From NCBI GenBank assembly GCA_021647315.1, contig JAKIUY010000030.1, positions 1-38,976 on the forward strand: a DNA stretch of 38,976 nt, read 5' to 3'. The notes under the pieces are model-generated. The model was given only the letters and a program-made list of their open reading frames with translations. It did not search any database and was not told where the DNA came from. This DNA is from Victivallaceae bacterium. Lineage in GTDB: Bacteria; Verrucomicrobiota; Lentisphaeria; Victivallales; Victivallaceae. The stretch's first letter is position 1; each line of letters opens with the position of its first letter. Shown piece after piece: positions 28,748-37,524 of this stretch. The position numbers and the translations under genes were made by a program.

Positions 28748-29275
28748 CTACATGACTAATAGTATGCGTTCTCCGAACGCATGTAACGAAATATGGCTGC
28801 GGGTATTTGCTATTTGCGCTCGGAGATCGCAAGCTACCTGTTTCGCAAACAATACGCTTTTGTTGGAGTACAGGCTAAAGCATTGAACTCCAACAGTCCA
28901 ATGTACAATCGGGAATCCAAGCTTCAGTGCTGTTCTTACACCATAAAACATAAATGATTTTAAAAAAAATCATTATTATGTCTGCTAAACATTATGCTTT
29001 ACAAACATAATATATCTAATGTTGGCGTTTTTGAAAACAAACCAGGTGATAACTTCAGAGTTCCTGATCCGTAAGAATCAGCCGTGAGACCAAATCTTTC
29101 CAATATAGAGGTGGGTTTCACATTTTTAAGGTGGGAGCCGACCTCCTGGTCGCGAATAAAGGTCTCATTTGCCATTTCCGCAATCTACTGTCCGGCTGAG
29201 CTTAAATCTCGCGACTGAACTTTGACATATTTATCAGCTTAAGGAGTGCCGTAAAGGGTATTTATTTATGGTTCC
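28748..29275. other. Gap with palindromes and a dispersed repeat
   Basis: No gene supported. Features: TGCGTTCTCCGAACGCA near 28766-28782; a stem GTTGGAGT/ACTCCAAC at 28863-28895 enclosing GGCTAAAGC; AATGATTTT/AAAATCATT near 28952-28974; and the 26-bp repeat GTGGGAGCCGACCTCC... at 29131-29156. Confidence 0.5.
29131..29156 (+). repeat. Dispersed 26-bp repeat, intergenic copy
   Basis: GTGGGAGCCGACCTCC then TGGTCGCGAA; GACC/GGTC can pair around TCCT. It is related to 3236-3261 (inside a CDS) and, inverted, to 3820-3841. Confidence 0.6.
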
Positions 29276-30031
29276 TTAGTCTTCTCGCAGCCAATTAATC
29301 AAACGTTTAATAATCGGTTCTTTAACGGGATCACGGTAATTGGGATCACTATATCCATTGACTGTAGCATTACAATAGAGACGGTTGCGATATCCATTAT
29401 GATTCCCTGGCTTGTCTTCCATTAAAATATTTTTTTCAGTTGGGTTGAAAGTCAGTCCTCCATGATAGATGTATGATGATTTTACCGGTCCGGAGGCCGG
29501 AGTCGAGTCACTCGTTGACGGGCAGAGATAAACGTTATAGTCTGTTAAATAATTCTGTTGCCGCAGCATATCAAGCCCGGCATCGCCATCTTTATCGGGG
29601 AAATGACCGTTGTTATCCTCAGAATACATAAAAAGAGCTACGCCAAGCCGCTTCAGATTGGAAGCACATTTAACCATTTGACTTGATTCACCGCAAGAGT
29701 CGTTAATTATTGATACTGCTGTCAGAGTCAGCTGCGCAATGATAAAATATACCGTCAGCCAAACTAATATAATGATTATATCCTGTTGTCTAGTTAAATA
29801 ATAAACCGCTGCAAGAGCAATAAAAAATATTAATAAAAACAGGGCTTCCACTGGTACAAGCAAGCTACAAATACCAAGCATCATTGCCGAAGTTAGAACA
29901 ATAAACAGTTTATTGCCAATTTTTTTCTGTAGGATTTTCAACAAATAAAACAGAGCACCTGCAAATAAGCTACCCAATAATGAGATAGCAATAAGCGTTA
30001 CAATTAATGTCATAATAAAGGTAAATTCCAT
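29276..30031 (-). CDS. Multi-helix membrane protein with H-X9-DG-like tail (paralog 1)
   Basis: 251 residues from ATG 30031; a TTG nine bases upstream lies too close to the AGGA site. Four hydrophobic helices (about 4-30, 41-59, 62-79, 84-110) are followed by a soluble domain starting KCASNLKRLGVALFMYSEDN, very similar to the post-helix part of PVC pseudopilins (compare the gene at 13972-14745). It ends NHNGYRNRLYCNATVNG, where the DG of H-X9-DG has become NA. There is no prepilin cleavage site. A paralog lies at 32380-33057 and a broken third copy at 30292-30420. Function unknown; perhaps a pseudopilin domain retained in the membrane. Confidence 0.75.
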   Translation of the reverse strand: MEFTFIMTLIVTLIAISLLGSLFAGALFYLLKILQKKIGNKLFIVLTSAMMLGICSLLVPVEALFLLIFFIALAAVYYLTRQQDIIIILVWLTVYFIIAQLTLTAVSIINDSCGESSQMVKCASNLKRLGVALFMYSEDNNGHFPDKDGDAGLDMLRQQNYLTDYNVYLCPSTSDSTPASGPVKSSYIYHGGLTFNPTEKNILMEDKPGNHNGYRNRLYCNATVNGYSDPNYRDPVKEPIIKRLINWLRED

Positions 30032-30291
30032 AACAATCAAATCCTATTAAATTTATTTTGCTATTTTTCGCATAGCTTGTTTGTAGCTCGGCTCGCCGAC
30101 ATTAAGCATATTTTCCGCTCCACTCGCAACCGTAGCAACCGTAGGAGCAGAGTTTGAAGCGCATCTGCTTTCAGGTTCTACCTGATTAAAATAATAACGA
30201 TACCTCTCTCTGCAATAATCGCAAGTAATAGTAGAATTCTTTCTTATGTAGTTTCATTTAAAGTTTGTTTGCACCGATAGACACTAAACGC
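30032..30291. other. Gap with a GTTTGTAG-type palindrome
   Basis: No gene. GTTTGTAGCTCGGCTCGCCG with ATTAAGCAT (30079-30107) resembles the inverted end of the 10800-10910 element (GTTTGTAG, hairpin, TTAAGCAT), with a different hairpin sequence in the same place. Confidence 0.4.
30141..30187. repeat. Dispersed 48-bp repeat, copy 2
   Basis: GAGTTTGAAGCGCATCTGC then TTTCAGGTTCTACCTGATTA. It aligns with 10956-11004 with about three-quarters identity over the unit by eye. Confidence 0.5.
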
Positions 30292-30420
30292 TTAACGCCA
30301 CCAGAATAACCTGAGCAGACGTTTGATAACTGGATCTTTGTCAGGGTCATGGTAATTGGGATCATTGATTCCTCTAACGGCTCCACTACAATAAAGATAA
30401 TTGCTGTAACCCAAACTCCT
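30292..30420 (-). pseudogene. 3' relic of a third H-X9-DG-tail paralog
   Basis: The minus strand encodes GYSNYLYCSGAVRGINDPNY, then HDPDKDPVIKRLLRLFWWR and a TAA at 30292-30294. This matches the end of paralog 1 (NRLYCNATVNGYSDPNYRDP, then IIKRLINWL) and the WR end of paralog 2. The frame is open from about 30420 but has no start. All membrane helices and most of the soluble domain are missing. It abuts the recN 3' end, where AATCATTCTGC is duplicated. Confidence 0.75.
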
Positions 30421-30438
30421 TAAAAAATCATTCTGCTG

Positions 30439-32079
30439 TTAATCATTCTGCAACAACTCTGCCGCATGCTGTCCAGCGGCAACGCTGCCGCCGAGCATTC
30501 GGGCTAACTCAGCTTGTCGTTCTTGATTATTCAGTAACTTAATATGCGAGAAGGTACGTTCATCAACCACTTTTTTGTCAACCATAAAATGGCAGTCGGC
30601 TTTGGCGGCAACCTGCGGCAGGTGTGAAATTGCCAATACCTGATGAGCGGTTGCAAGCTTCTTCAGTTCATCACCGACCACAACCGCGGTTTTGCCGCCG
30701 ATATTAACATCTATTTCATCAAAAATCAGTACCGGCACGGCATCGGCATCGGCAATAACCGTTTTAAGAGCCAACATTACCCGGGAGATTTCGCCGCTAC
30801 TGGCAACATTGCGCAGGGGTTGCAGAGCTTCGCCACGGTTAGCGGAAAACATAATTTCGATCTGATCCATGCCACGCAGGCCCGGCTCTATTTCACTGAA
30901 TGCAATTTCAAAGCCACATTGCGGAAAACCCAGTTTATTTAATCTTTCAATGGCAGCTTGGCTCAGTTGTTTGGCAGCTAACTGGCGCTCTTTTGATAAC
31001 TTACGCGCCTGTTTTAACAACTTTTCATGCAGGCAACGTTCATCATGGTCAAACTGCTCCCGCAATTTTTCAGCATTATTAAAGGCATCAATTCTCTGTT
31101 CAGCATCTGCCAATGCTTCTAAGACATTACCAATGCCCGGACCGTAACGACGTTTCAGCCGCTGGACAGCACTCATCCGTTCTTCAAGTTCCATAAAATC
31201 GGCATCATTGAGCTCGATATTCGAACCGTAACTGTCAAGATCACTGGCAAGTTCGGCCACATCCTCATTGAGTCTGGCACAACGTTCCAGTAGCTCTTCC
31301 GGTGGTTCCGGCAACTCCTGAAGTTTGCGATAAACCGCGCTGAGCTGTTCAGCCACCGCACTTTCTGAATCATTCAGCATTGCTGCCGACTGGGTGGTGA
31401 TTTCAATAATAGTTCTGGCATTAGCCGCCAGAGTATGACGTCTGTTCAAACTGTCATCTTCACCGATTTCAGGTGCGACTTTAGAAATTTCATCAACGAT
31501 CATTCGCAGATGTTCGACCTCCACCGGTGAGGGTAATTTCCCAAGGACATCATCCCGGGTTTGGGTTAAGTCTCTGAGTTCTGCATAAAATCCCACACAT
31601 TTTTTTAATAATGGACCAATTTCAGCGTAACGATCCAGAATCAATAGTTGACGTGAACGGCTGAGTAGTGATTGATGTTCGTTTGCTCCGTGAATATCGA
31701 CTAAAAAACTGCCGATAGTCTTCAATGTATTCAAGGTTACCGGCGTATCATTGATAAAATTGCGGGTCTGGCTCTTGGTTATTACCCGACGGAGCTGAAT
31801 AAGTTTTTCTTCAGGATCAAATATAATTGAAGCATTGTCAAGGGCACCGGCAATCTCTTCAGTAGTGCGGAGCTTGATTTCAGCAGCAATTTCACAGCGT
31901 GTGGTGCCGGAACGGATCAGCCCTTTATCAGCACGGGCACCGAGCAACAAAGCGACAGTGCTCAATAATACCGATTTGCCAGCACCGGTTTCGCCGGTTA
32001 TCACATTAAAGCCTGCGCCGAACTCAACATCAGTTGCCTCAATTAAGGCCAGATTTCTAATTCTTATCCAATTTAACAT
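30439..32079 (-). CDS. recN: DNA repair protein RecN
   Basis: 546 residues, normal for this SMC-like ATPase. Walker A is G29ETGAGKS36. A long coiled coil spans about 150-370. The ABC signature region (RNVASSGEISRVMLALKTVI) and Walker B (VPVLIFDEIDVNIGG) are intact, followed by LAISHLPQVAAKADCH. RecN tethers DNA ends in double-strand break repair and is usually SOS-induced. No SOS box or strong Shine-Dalgarno was seen. It is bracketed by the two H-X9-DG-tail paralogs, with the relic at its 3' end. Confidence 0.95.
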   Translation of the reverse strand: MLNWIRIRNLALIEATDVEFGAGFNVITGETGAGKSVLLSTVALLLGARADKGLIRSGTTRCEIAAEIKLRTTEEIAGALDNASIIFDPEEKLIQLRRVITKSQTRNFINDTPVTLNTLKTIGSFLVDIHGANEHQSLLSRSRQLLILDRYAEIGPLLKKCVGFYAELRDLTQTRDDVLGKLPSPVEVEHLRMIVDEISKVAPEIGEDDSLNRRHTLAANARTIIEITTQSAAMLNDSESAVAEQLSAVYRKLQELPEPPEELLERCARLNEDVAELASDLDSYGSNIELNDADFMELEERMSAVQRLKRRYGPGIGNVLEALADAEQRIDAFNNAEKLREQFDHDERCLHEKLLKQARKLSKERQLAAKQLSQAAIERLNKLGFPQCGFEIAFSEIEPGLRGMDQIEIMFSANRGEALQPLRNVASSGEISRVMLALKTVIADADAVPVLIFDEIDVNIGGKTAVVVGDELKKLATAHQVLAISHLPQVAAKADCHFMVDKKVVDERTFSHIKLLNNQERQAELARMLGGSVAAGQHAAELLQND

Positions 32080-32379
32080 ATTTTAGCTGTGTTTAAGCTT
32101 TCCCCATGTTTTGCCAAGATACATATATATTTTTTAGCGTGAACGTACTATATCAGTTGCCGTAAACTACTTCAACAATGATTCTAATTATTTCACTAAA
32201 CAGATTATACGAACTATGTTGTAGCGTCTCGTTATTGGACAATGGATTCTATTGGGATATCAACCATAAATGCATATCTAGAATTGTATGAATATACGTA
32301 TATTTTATTCCAACCTACAGTCTACTGTTTTGTTGTCGATGACCGTAGACTGAAAACTGTGGACTATAGGACGTTAATA
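32080..32379. other. Gap upstream of recN holding a hairpin repeat
   Basis: No gene. Bases 32315-32360 contain CTACAGTCTAC ... GTAGACTG with an inner TTTTGTTGTCGATGACC, the relative of the element at 10641-10706. The rest is AT-rich and includes AATATACGTATATT near 32290-32303. Confidence 0.5.
32315..32360. repeat. Inverted repeat related to 10641-10706
   Basis: CAGTCTAC pairs with GTAGACTG. The related element has AGTCTTC pairing with GAAGACT, so both arms changed together. Confidence 0.6.
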
Positions 32380-33057
32380 TTAACGCCAGCCAACTAATCT
32401 TAGCAGGCTTTTTATTAGGCTTGAACTCTTGAACGCATAATAATTAGGATCCTTTTCTAATTTTATCTTACCGTCACAGTAGAGAACATTTTTAACGCCA
32501 TCATGATTGCTTGCCGGCTCGTCAATTAATATTTTATCGGCAGGCGATGAAGTTGTCAATCCGCCATGATAGATATATAGAACTTTCCCATTGCCATGGC
32601 AGTAGCATAATCTATCTTCAAGACCATATTTACCTGCTCGTAACATATCTAAACCATCCTTCCCATCTTTATTGGGAAAGTGCCCATCATTATCCTGGGC
32701 GTAAAACTCAAGAGCGTTCCATAGCTTGTATTCAATATTTGAGGCACAGCGTTTACTTGAAGGAGAATAGCATAGAAAAGGCATCAAAAATCCCATGGAA
32801 ATAATCGAATATAAAAAAAGTCCTAATATTAATGGAAACGGATGCTTTAATAGCATAACAATAGCGATATAAATAAATATATACATAAGAAAAAACAATG
32901 CAATTAAAGGAGAAAAAAATAGGCAGCTGATAACTATGGCAGGTATAATAATCAAAAGAAAATTTTTATTACCAACTTTTTTCATTACTGTTTTCAAGAG
33001 TAATGTTAGTCCGGCAATAATCAAAAAGATAAAGCCTATAAAAAATATTTCTTCCAT
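32380..33057 (-). CDS. Multi-helix membrane protein with H-X9-DG tail (paralog 2)
   Basis: 225 residues. GGAGGAA lies 9 nt before the ATG and just past the thiD stop (18-nt gap), so it is probably the second gene of a thiD operon. Hydrophobic helices occupy about 2-22, 32-53, 55-68 and 72-93. The soluble tail begins RCASNIEYKLWNALEFYAQD, with DGHFPNKDGKDGLDMLR and YIYHGGLT, and includes NHDGVKNVLYCDG, an exact H-X9-DG motif. No prepilin signal is present. It is clearly paralogous to 29276-30031. No known function. Confidence 0.75.
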   Translation of the reverse strand: MEEIFFIGFIFLIIAGLTLLLKTVMKKVGNKNFLLIIIPAIVISCLFFSPLIALFFLMYIFIYIAIVMLLKHPFPLILGLFLYSIISMGFLMPFLCYSPSSKRCASNIEYKLWNALEFYAQDNDGHFPNKDGKDGLDMLRAGKYGLEDRLCYCHGNGKVLYIYHGGLTTSSPADKILIDEPASNHDGVKNVLYCDGKIKLEKDPNYYAFKSSSLIKSLLRLVGWR

Positions 33058-33075
33058 AATTATGCGATTCCTCCA

Positions 33076-33930
33076 TTAATCATTAATCGTTTTCAATGTT
33101 ACTTTCTCCAGGTATGAATCGCCCGGTGGATACATAGCTTCGACGGTTGAACTTAGTGGCACAGCTTCCGCCAGTGAGCCGAGAACAAAGCTTTTTGCCA
33201 TCTTTAATGCCTTCTTCCAATGAAATCCGAGTGCCAGAGCGGCAGTTAGGGCGGCACTCAAAGTACAGCCGGTACCGTGAGTAGCATGGCAATCTTCAAT
33301 CAATGGTGCTGATAATAGATAGATATTACCATTTGTTGCGACAATATCGGCTGCCATGCCGTTTTGCTGCTCTTCCAGGTGCCCGGCTTTAACAATACAA
33401 CTGCAGTTCCACTTGGACGCACACAGCGTTGCCGCTTCAGCCATATCGGCCTGAGTTGTTATTTTTATCCCGGTCAGGATTTCAGCTTCAGGAATATTCG
33501 GGGTGATCCAGGTGGCGAGTTGCAGCAGGTTGTTTTTTAAACTGTCAATGGCATCAGCTGCCAGCAGTTCTGCACCGCTGGTAGCCACCATTACCGGATC
33601 GATAATCAACGGAAAATTAATTCCCTCCAGATTTTTCGCGACGGCATTGATAATTTCAGTATTACAGAGCATCCCAGTTTTAGCTGCCCTGATTTCAACC
33701 GCATCAGCCACTGCCTGAATTTGCGCGGCGACAGACTCACCCGGCAGGGCATCGACTCTGGTAACCGTTAATGGATTTTGAGCCGTTACTGCGGTTATCG
33801 CTGAACAGCCATAAACCCCGAAAGCGGCAAAAGTTCTCAGATCGGCCTGAATTCCAGCACCACCACTGCTATCACTACCGGCAATAGTCAATGCCGACGG
33901 ATAATATTCAATATCATTTTCATTATTCAT
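33076..33930 (-). CDS. thiD: Hydroxymethylpyrimidine/phosphomethylpyrimidine kinase
   Basis: 284 residues of a ribokinase-fold kinase. The opening ALTIAGSDSSGGAGIQADLR, TAQNP, IDPVMVATSGA (D111PVM) and the anion-hole/catalytic motif G219TGC222 are all as in ThiD. It phosphorylates HMP and HMP-P in the pyrimidine branch of thiamine synthesis. The 171-nt region upstream shows no recognisable TPP riboswitch. The membrane protein gene follows 18 nt downstream. Confidence 0.95.
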   Translation of the reverse strand: MNNENDIEYYPSALTIAGSDSSGGAGIQADLRTFAAFGVYGCSAITAVTAQNPLTVTRVDALPGESVAAQIQAVADAVEIRAAKTGMLCNTEIINAVAKNLEGINFPLIIDPVMVATSGAELLAADAIDSLKNNLLQLATWITPNIPEAEILTGIKITTQADMAEAATLCASKWNCSCIVKAGHLEEQQNGMAADIVATNGNIYLLSAPLIEDCHATHGTGCTLSAALTAALALGFHWKKALKMAKSFVLGSLAEAVPLSSTVEAMYPPGDSYLEKVTLKTIND

Positions 33931-34101
33931 AATGCTATCTCATTTTTTATATAAACTATATCGAAAAGGTATTTTAGCCACTAATGCACTAATTTATAAA
34001 TTTGCGGCTCAACGTTCTGTTTTTTACAAATATTTTGTTAATTTTTAAAGTTACGGTTTTGTTTGGGTATTTCGTCTGATCAAAATAGACAGGCAGGACG
34101 C

Positions 34102-35112
34102 CTATGTTACTTTGGTCTTCGGCGAACGTCTGCCGTAGAAAAACATAAACCAGCAGAGGCCGATAAATTCTACTGCGCCAGAGGCTATTTTAACCCAGTA
34201 TGGAATGATTGGTTCATGGTATTGGGACATGAAAGATTCGACTATCCCTGCCCAGACCAGCAGTACCGCGATGCCACAGATCAATACTGCCAGGTCATAA
34301 GTTTTTTCCTGTAAAGCATTTTTACGACTGCCGGCAGGCTTTAATAGGCAGTTGCCGAGAATAACCCCGGCCTGGCCCGCTAAAATAAAGGCGGGAATCT
34401 CAATTACCCCATGCGGCATCAACCAACCCAACATGAAGACAGTCTGTCCGGCCAGGCAATATTCAGTGCAGATCGCCCCCAGCAGCAGACCGTTATAAAA
34501 AATCATTAACATCGACCCGATACCGAAGGTGATCCCAAGTGCCAGGCACCCAATTGAGACCTTGATATTATTGGCCATCAGCTGCGCGGCAAAAGTTGAA
34601 TGCCGGTTGCTTATTCTACCACTGTTCTCGGCCTTTTCCTCTGCCTCAACCCGTTTAGTCGGCGATTGATTAAGATGACTGAATTGGGCCGGAATAATCG
34701 CAGCCTTGGCCTGCGTATCCAAGGCGATTGCCAGTCCGCCGAAAATAGCTCCGCCCGTCGCGACGGCAAAAGAGATATAAAATGCCACAATATTACGCCG
34801 AAAAACTACAGGAAGTGCTCTGGTCAATTCAGCATATTTTAAGCTGCGAAAACTGAACCGCCGCTTTTCGGTGTGAATGTAACAGTATGATCGGGAAACC
34901 AGCGATTCAAGATAGCCCCGCAACTTCTCTTCACCTGAAAAAGTGGACAGTTTTACCAGTCCACCGGAGACCCGGTCATAAAGATAATAAAGCCGTTTAA
35001 GCTGGACAACAGAAAGCGGGGCGGAACGGCGTTCCAGATTACCAAGCATAACCTCCAGTTCATTCCAGTAAACCTGCTCACGTTCGGCAAATTTTTCAAC
35101 ATTTAAAATCAT
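34102..35112 (-). CDS. SpoIIM-superfamily membrane protein
   Basis: 336 residues. The N-terminal 100 are soluble and helical (REQVYWNELEVMLGNLERRS). Five or six membrane helices follow, with the signature LGWLMPHGVIEIPAFILAGQ near residue 235. This is the DUF95/SpoIIM family, named for a Bacillus sporulation protein but widespread in non-sporulating bacteria next to moxR and DUF58 genes, as here. No catalytic function is known. The ATG overlaps the DUF58 stop by 4 nt, making it the last gene of the module. Confidence 0.88.
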   Translation of the reverse strand: MILNVEKFAEREQVYWNELEVMLGNLERRSAPLSVVQLKRLYYLYDRVSGGLVKLSTFSGEEKLRGYLESLVSRSYCYIHTEKRRFSFRSLKYAELTRALPVVFRRNIVAFYISFAVATGGAIFGGLAIALDTQAKAAIIPAQFSHLNQSPTKRVEAEEKAENSGRISNRHSTFAAQLMANNIKVSIGCLALGITFGIGSMLMIFYNGLLLGAICTEYCLAGQTVFMLGWLMPHGVIEIPAFILAGQAGVILGNCLLKPAGSRKNALQEKTYDLAVLICGIAVLLVWAGIVESFMSQYHEPIIPYWVKIASGAVEFIGLCWFMFFYGRRSPKTKVT

Positions 35113-36422
35113 ATCATCTGCCTCCGTTTAGCCTCAAGATATTCTGACACCATCTGCAAACTTAATCCACTGCGATCAGTCAATGACAGACTGATACCAT
35201 GTCTGGCCAGCTCAAGTCTGGTCTCCTGGAGGTCACTCCACTTCAAATGTCCAGCCAAGCGGTTATAAACCTCCTTGCCGGTTTCAACCGGATTCTTGAA
35301 TAGCGGAATAATTTCGTCATTGTTCAGCATATTAATAAAACAGAGATGGCGATTGGCCAACAGTTCAACGCCATGAATAAACTCTTCAGCCAGTGCCGGA
35401 TCACTGAGATCGGTAAGAAATATCAACATCGCCCGCCGCCGCAGTTTCATCCGAATAAAAGTGAACAGGTTATTGAAGTCCGGAGAATTATCCTGGGGCA
35501 TTAATGAAAAAATCTCATCACGGCATGCCAGATGGTGCGCCTGCCCGTTACCGGCCCGGATAAAACTGCGAATCTGTGAGTCAAAGCCGATCAGGCCGAA
35601 TGAATCTTTCTGCCGTTCCGCAATCTGTGACAACGTAAAGCTGGATGCAAGATAGTGATCCAGATTAGTCGTGTCATTTTTTGTCACCCGGCTGAAGCGC
35701 GAGGTATCGAAAATCGCATAAACCTCCTGAGTATCTTCCATCTGATAAACCTTGCTGATCGGCCGCCCGCGCTTGGCAGTCGCCTTCCAGGAAATGATGT
35801 CAAAACCGTCGCCTGGCAGATATTCCCGCAATTTTTCAAACTCCCGCCCCTGCCCCAGCAGACGGTTGATATGCATTCCCGACAGGCCACTGTTTAAAAA
35901 CAACGCCGCAAGTTTTTTGCGTTCACCGGGCAGATCAGGATAAACCCGCAACTCAGCATCAAGCTGCTTGCGCACCCGCATACTCCAACCGCCGAGCGGA
36001 GATTTAACCTCAAAGATACATTCTCCAACCTGATATGAACCGCGACGGTGCGGCAGACACTCCACATCAATTACCGATTGTTCAGATGCCGGTAGCAGAA
36101 TATCTTCAGCATGCATTTCATAACTTATTTCCGGCGGCAGCATCAACCTTAAATTGCTGATTAATCTGGATTGATGGTCAGGATTGAAAAAAGTCAATTC
36201 AAAACTACCTGAACGCTTCAGATAAAGCCCCGAGCTTTCCGGTGCTTTAACTGCAATTCCTGTAGCATGACGCAATAATGAAACGGCATCGAACAGCGCG
36301 ACCAACACCAGCACGGCCAGCATCAACAGCCAGACCTGCATAAAAGAATCTCCCATCAAAGCGATGGCAGAAAACGGTAACAGTAAAAGTGACCAGCCAA
36401 TTATATTACGTGGAATTATCAT
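35109..36422 (-). CDS. DUF58 domain protein
   Basis: 437 residues. Two N-terminal membrane helices (about 8-23 and 28-50) precede a beta-rich extracytoplasmic-like domain (about 60-150) and the DUF58 signature GQGREFEKLREYLPGD (190-205) with SWKATAKRGRPISKVYQMED. A von Willebrand-like fold follows; the MIDAS start is D239TSRF, not a complete DxSxS. DUF58 proteins work with MoxR ATPases. The gene overlaps moxR and the SpoIIM gene by 4 nt each (ATGA). Confidence 0.9.
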   Translation of the reverse strand: MIIPRNIIGWSLLLLPFSAIALMGDSFMQVWLLMLAVLVLVALFDAVSLLRHATGIAVKAPESSGLYLKRSGSFELTFFNPDHQSRLISNLRLMLPPEISYEMHAEDILLPASEQSVIDVECLPHRRGSYQVGECIFEVKSPLGGWSMRVRKQLDAELRVYPDLPGERKKLAALFLNSGLSGMHINRLLGQGREFEKLREYLPGDGFDIISWKATAKRGRPISKVYQMEDTQEVYAIFDTSRFSRVTKNDTTNLDHYLASSFTLSQIAERQKDSFGLIGFDSQIRSFIRAGNGQAHHLACRDEIFSLMPQDNSPDFNNLFTFIRMKLRRRAMLIFLTDLSDPALAEEFIHGVELLANRHLCFINMLNNDEIIPLFKNPVETGKEVYNRLAGHLKWSDLQETRLELARHGISLSLTDRSGLSLQMVSEYLEAKRRQMI

Positions 36423-37381
36423 CGTGGGACTGTGGTATCCGTCAATATCTGATTAATTACTTCACCTACGGTAAGCCCTTCAAGCTCATATTCAGGCCGT
36501 AAAATAATCCGGTGCCCGAGTACCGAAAGTGCCAGTGCCTTGATGTCGTCTGGAATAACAAAATCACGCTCTTCCAGAGCAGCAAAAACTCTACTGCTCA
36601 TGATCAGCGCCTGCGTCGCACGTGGACCGGCACCGACCAGAATCGCATTGTGTTCACGGGTGGCGCGAACAATTTTAATTATATACTCAACCAGTTCATC
36701 CTTGATTATCACCTGATTGAACGCGGCATGAATTTCCGGCAGTTTAGCCGGAGTAATAACATGATTCAGCTTACCGGCTTCAAGCGTCTTCTCAGGAGTA
36801 TCGCCGCTGATAACGCGTTGCGCCAACAATTTTTCTTCCTCAAGTGAAGGATAGCCCATATCGATTTTCAGGAGAAAACGGTCTTTCTGCGCCTCCGGCA
36901 ACGGATAGGTGCCGGCATATTCAATCGGATTCTGAGTGGCAAACACCGTAAATTCGTATGGCAGAATATGGGTTTCGTTATCAATGGTCACGACTCTTTC
37001 CTGCATACACTGCAGCAGTGCCGACTGCGTCTTGGCCGGGGCACGGTTGATCTCATCAGCCAGCAGCAATCCGGTAAATACCGGTCCTTTCATCAGATTA
37101 AAACAGTTATCTTTCATATTATAAACACTGGTGCCGGTAATATCCGCCGGCATCAAATCAGGAGTAAACTGAATACGTCGATCTTCACAGTCAATAATCT
37201 GGGCTATAGTTCTGATAAGCAGAGTTTTTGCCAAACCCGGCACCCCTTCAATCAAAGCATGTGAACGCGAAAAAATCGTCACCATCGCCAGGTCAACAAC
37301 ATTTTTCTGTCCGATAATAACTTTACCGATCTCGCTTCTTACCGCGGTAATAACCTCCTGTAACTCGCCAGTTTTAATCAT
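36419..37381 (-). CDS. moxR: MoxR-family AAA+ ATPase
   Basis: 320 residues. Walker A is E45GVPGLAKT53, Walker B LLLADEINR (105-113), then the sensor region TQNPIEYAGTYPLPEAQKDRF and a C-terminal lid domain. MoxR ATPases act as chaperone-like activators of partner proteins with VWA or DUF58 domains. It precedes DUF58 with a 4-nt overlap. The DUF4350 gene lies upstream across a palindromic spacer. Confidence 0.95.
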   Translation of the reverse strand: MIKTGELQEVITAVRSEIGKVIIGQKNVVDLAMVTIFSRSHALIEGVPGLAKTLLIRTIAQIIDCEDRRIQFTPDLMPADITGTSVYNMKDNCFNLMKGPVFTGLLLADEINRAPAKTQSALLQCMQERVVTIDNETHILPYEFTVFATQNPIEYAGTYPLPEAQKDRFLLKIDMGYPSLEEEKLLAQRVISGDTPEKTLEAGKLNHVITPAKLPEIHAAFNQVIIKDELVEYIIKIVRATREHNAILVGAGPRATQALIMSSRVFAALEERDFVIPDDIKALALSVLGHRIILRPEYELEGLTVGEVINQILTDTTVPR

Positions 37382-37437
37382 GGTTTTTTCCTTTTTTTAG
37401 TGCCTGAACGAAAACGTCATACCAATGCTCTTTTTTG

Positions 37438-37501
37438 CTGGAGTGCAGACTTTAGTCTGCAAAATATACGCTCAAAAAAGCAGACTAAAGTCTGTACTCC
37501 A
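37438..37501. repeat. Nested palindromic hairpin between DUF4350 and moxR
   Basis: CTGGAGTGCAGACTTTAG...(37438-37460) pairs with GCAGACTAAAGTCTGTACTC...(37480-37501). Each arm contains its own palindrome (GCAGACTTTAGTCTGC). On the minus strand the first small hairpin is followed by TTTTTT, so it could act as a partial terminator inside the operon. Confidence 0.65.
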
Positions 37502-37524
37502 ACGTCACATTATATCGTTTTCGC

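Noticed and set aside
33931..34101. TPP riboswitch upstream of thiD
   Set aside because: The conserved CUGAGA and related core motifs were not found and the space is short.
37479..37500. Transcription terminator ending the DUF4350 unit
   Set aside because: The hairpin has a T6 tract but belongs to a repeat family, and the next gene continues the same functional module; kept as a repeat.
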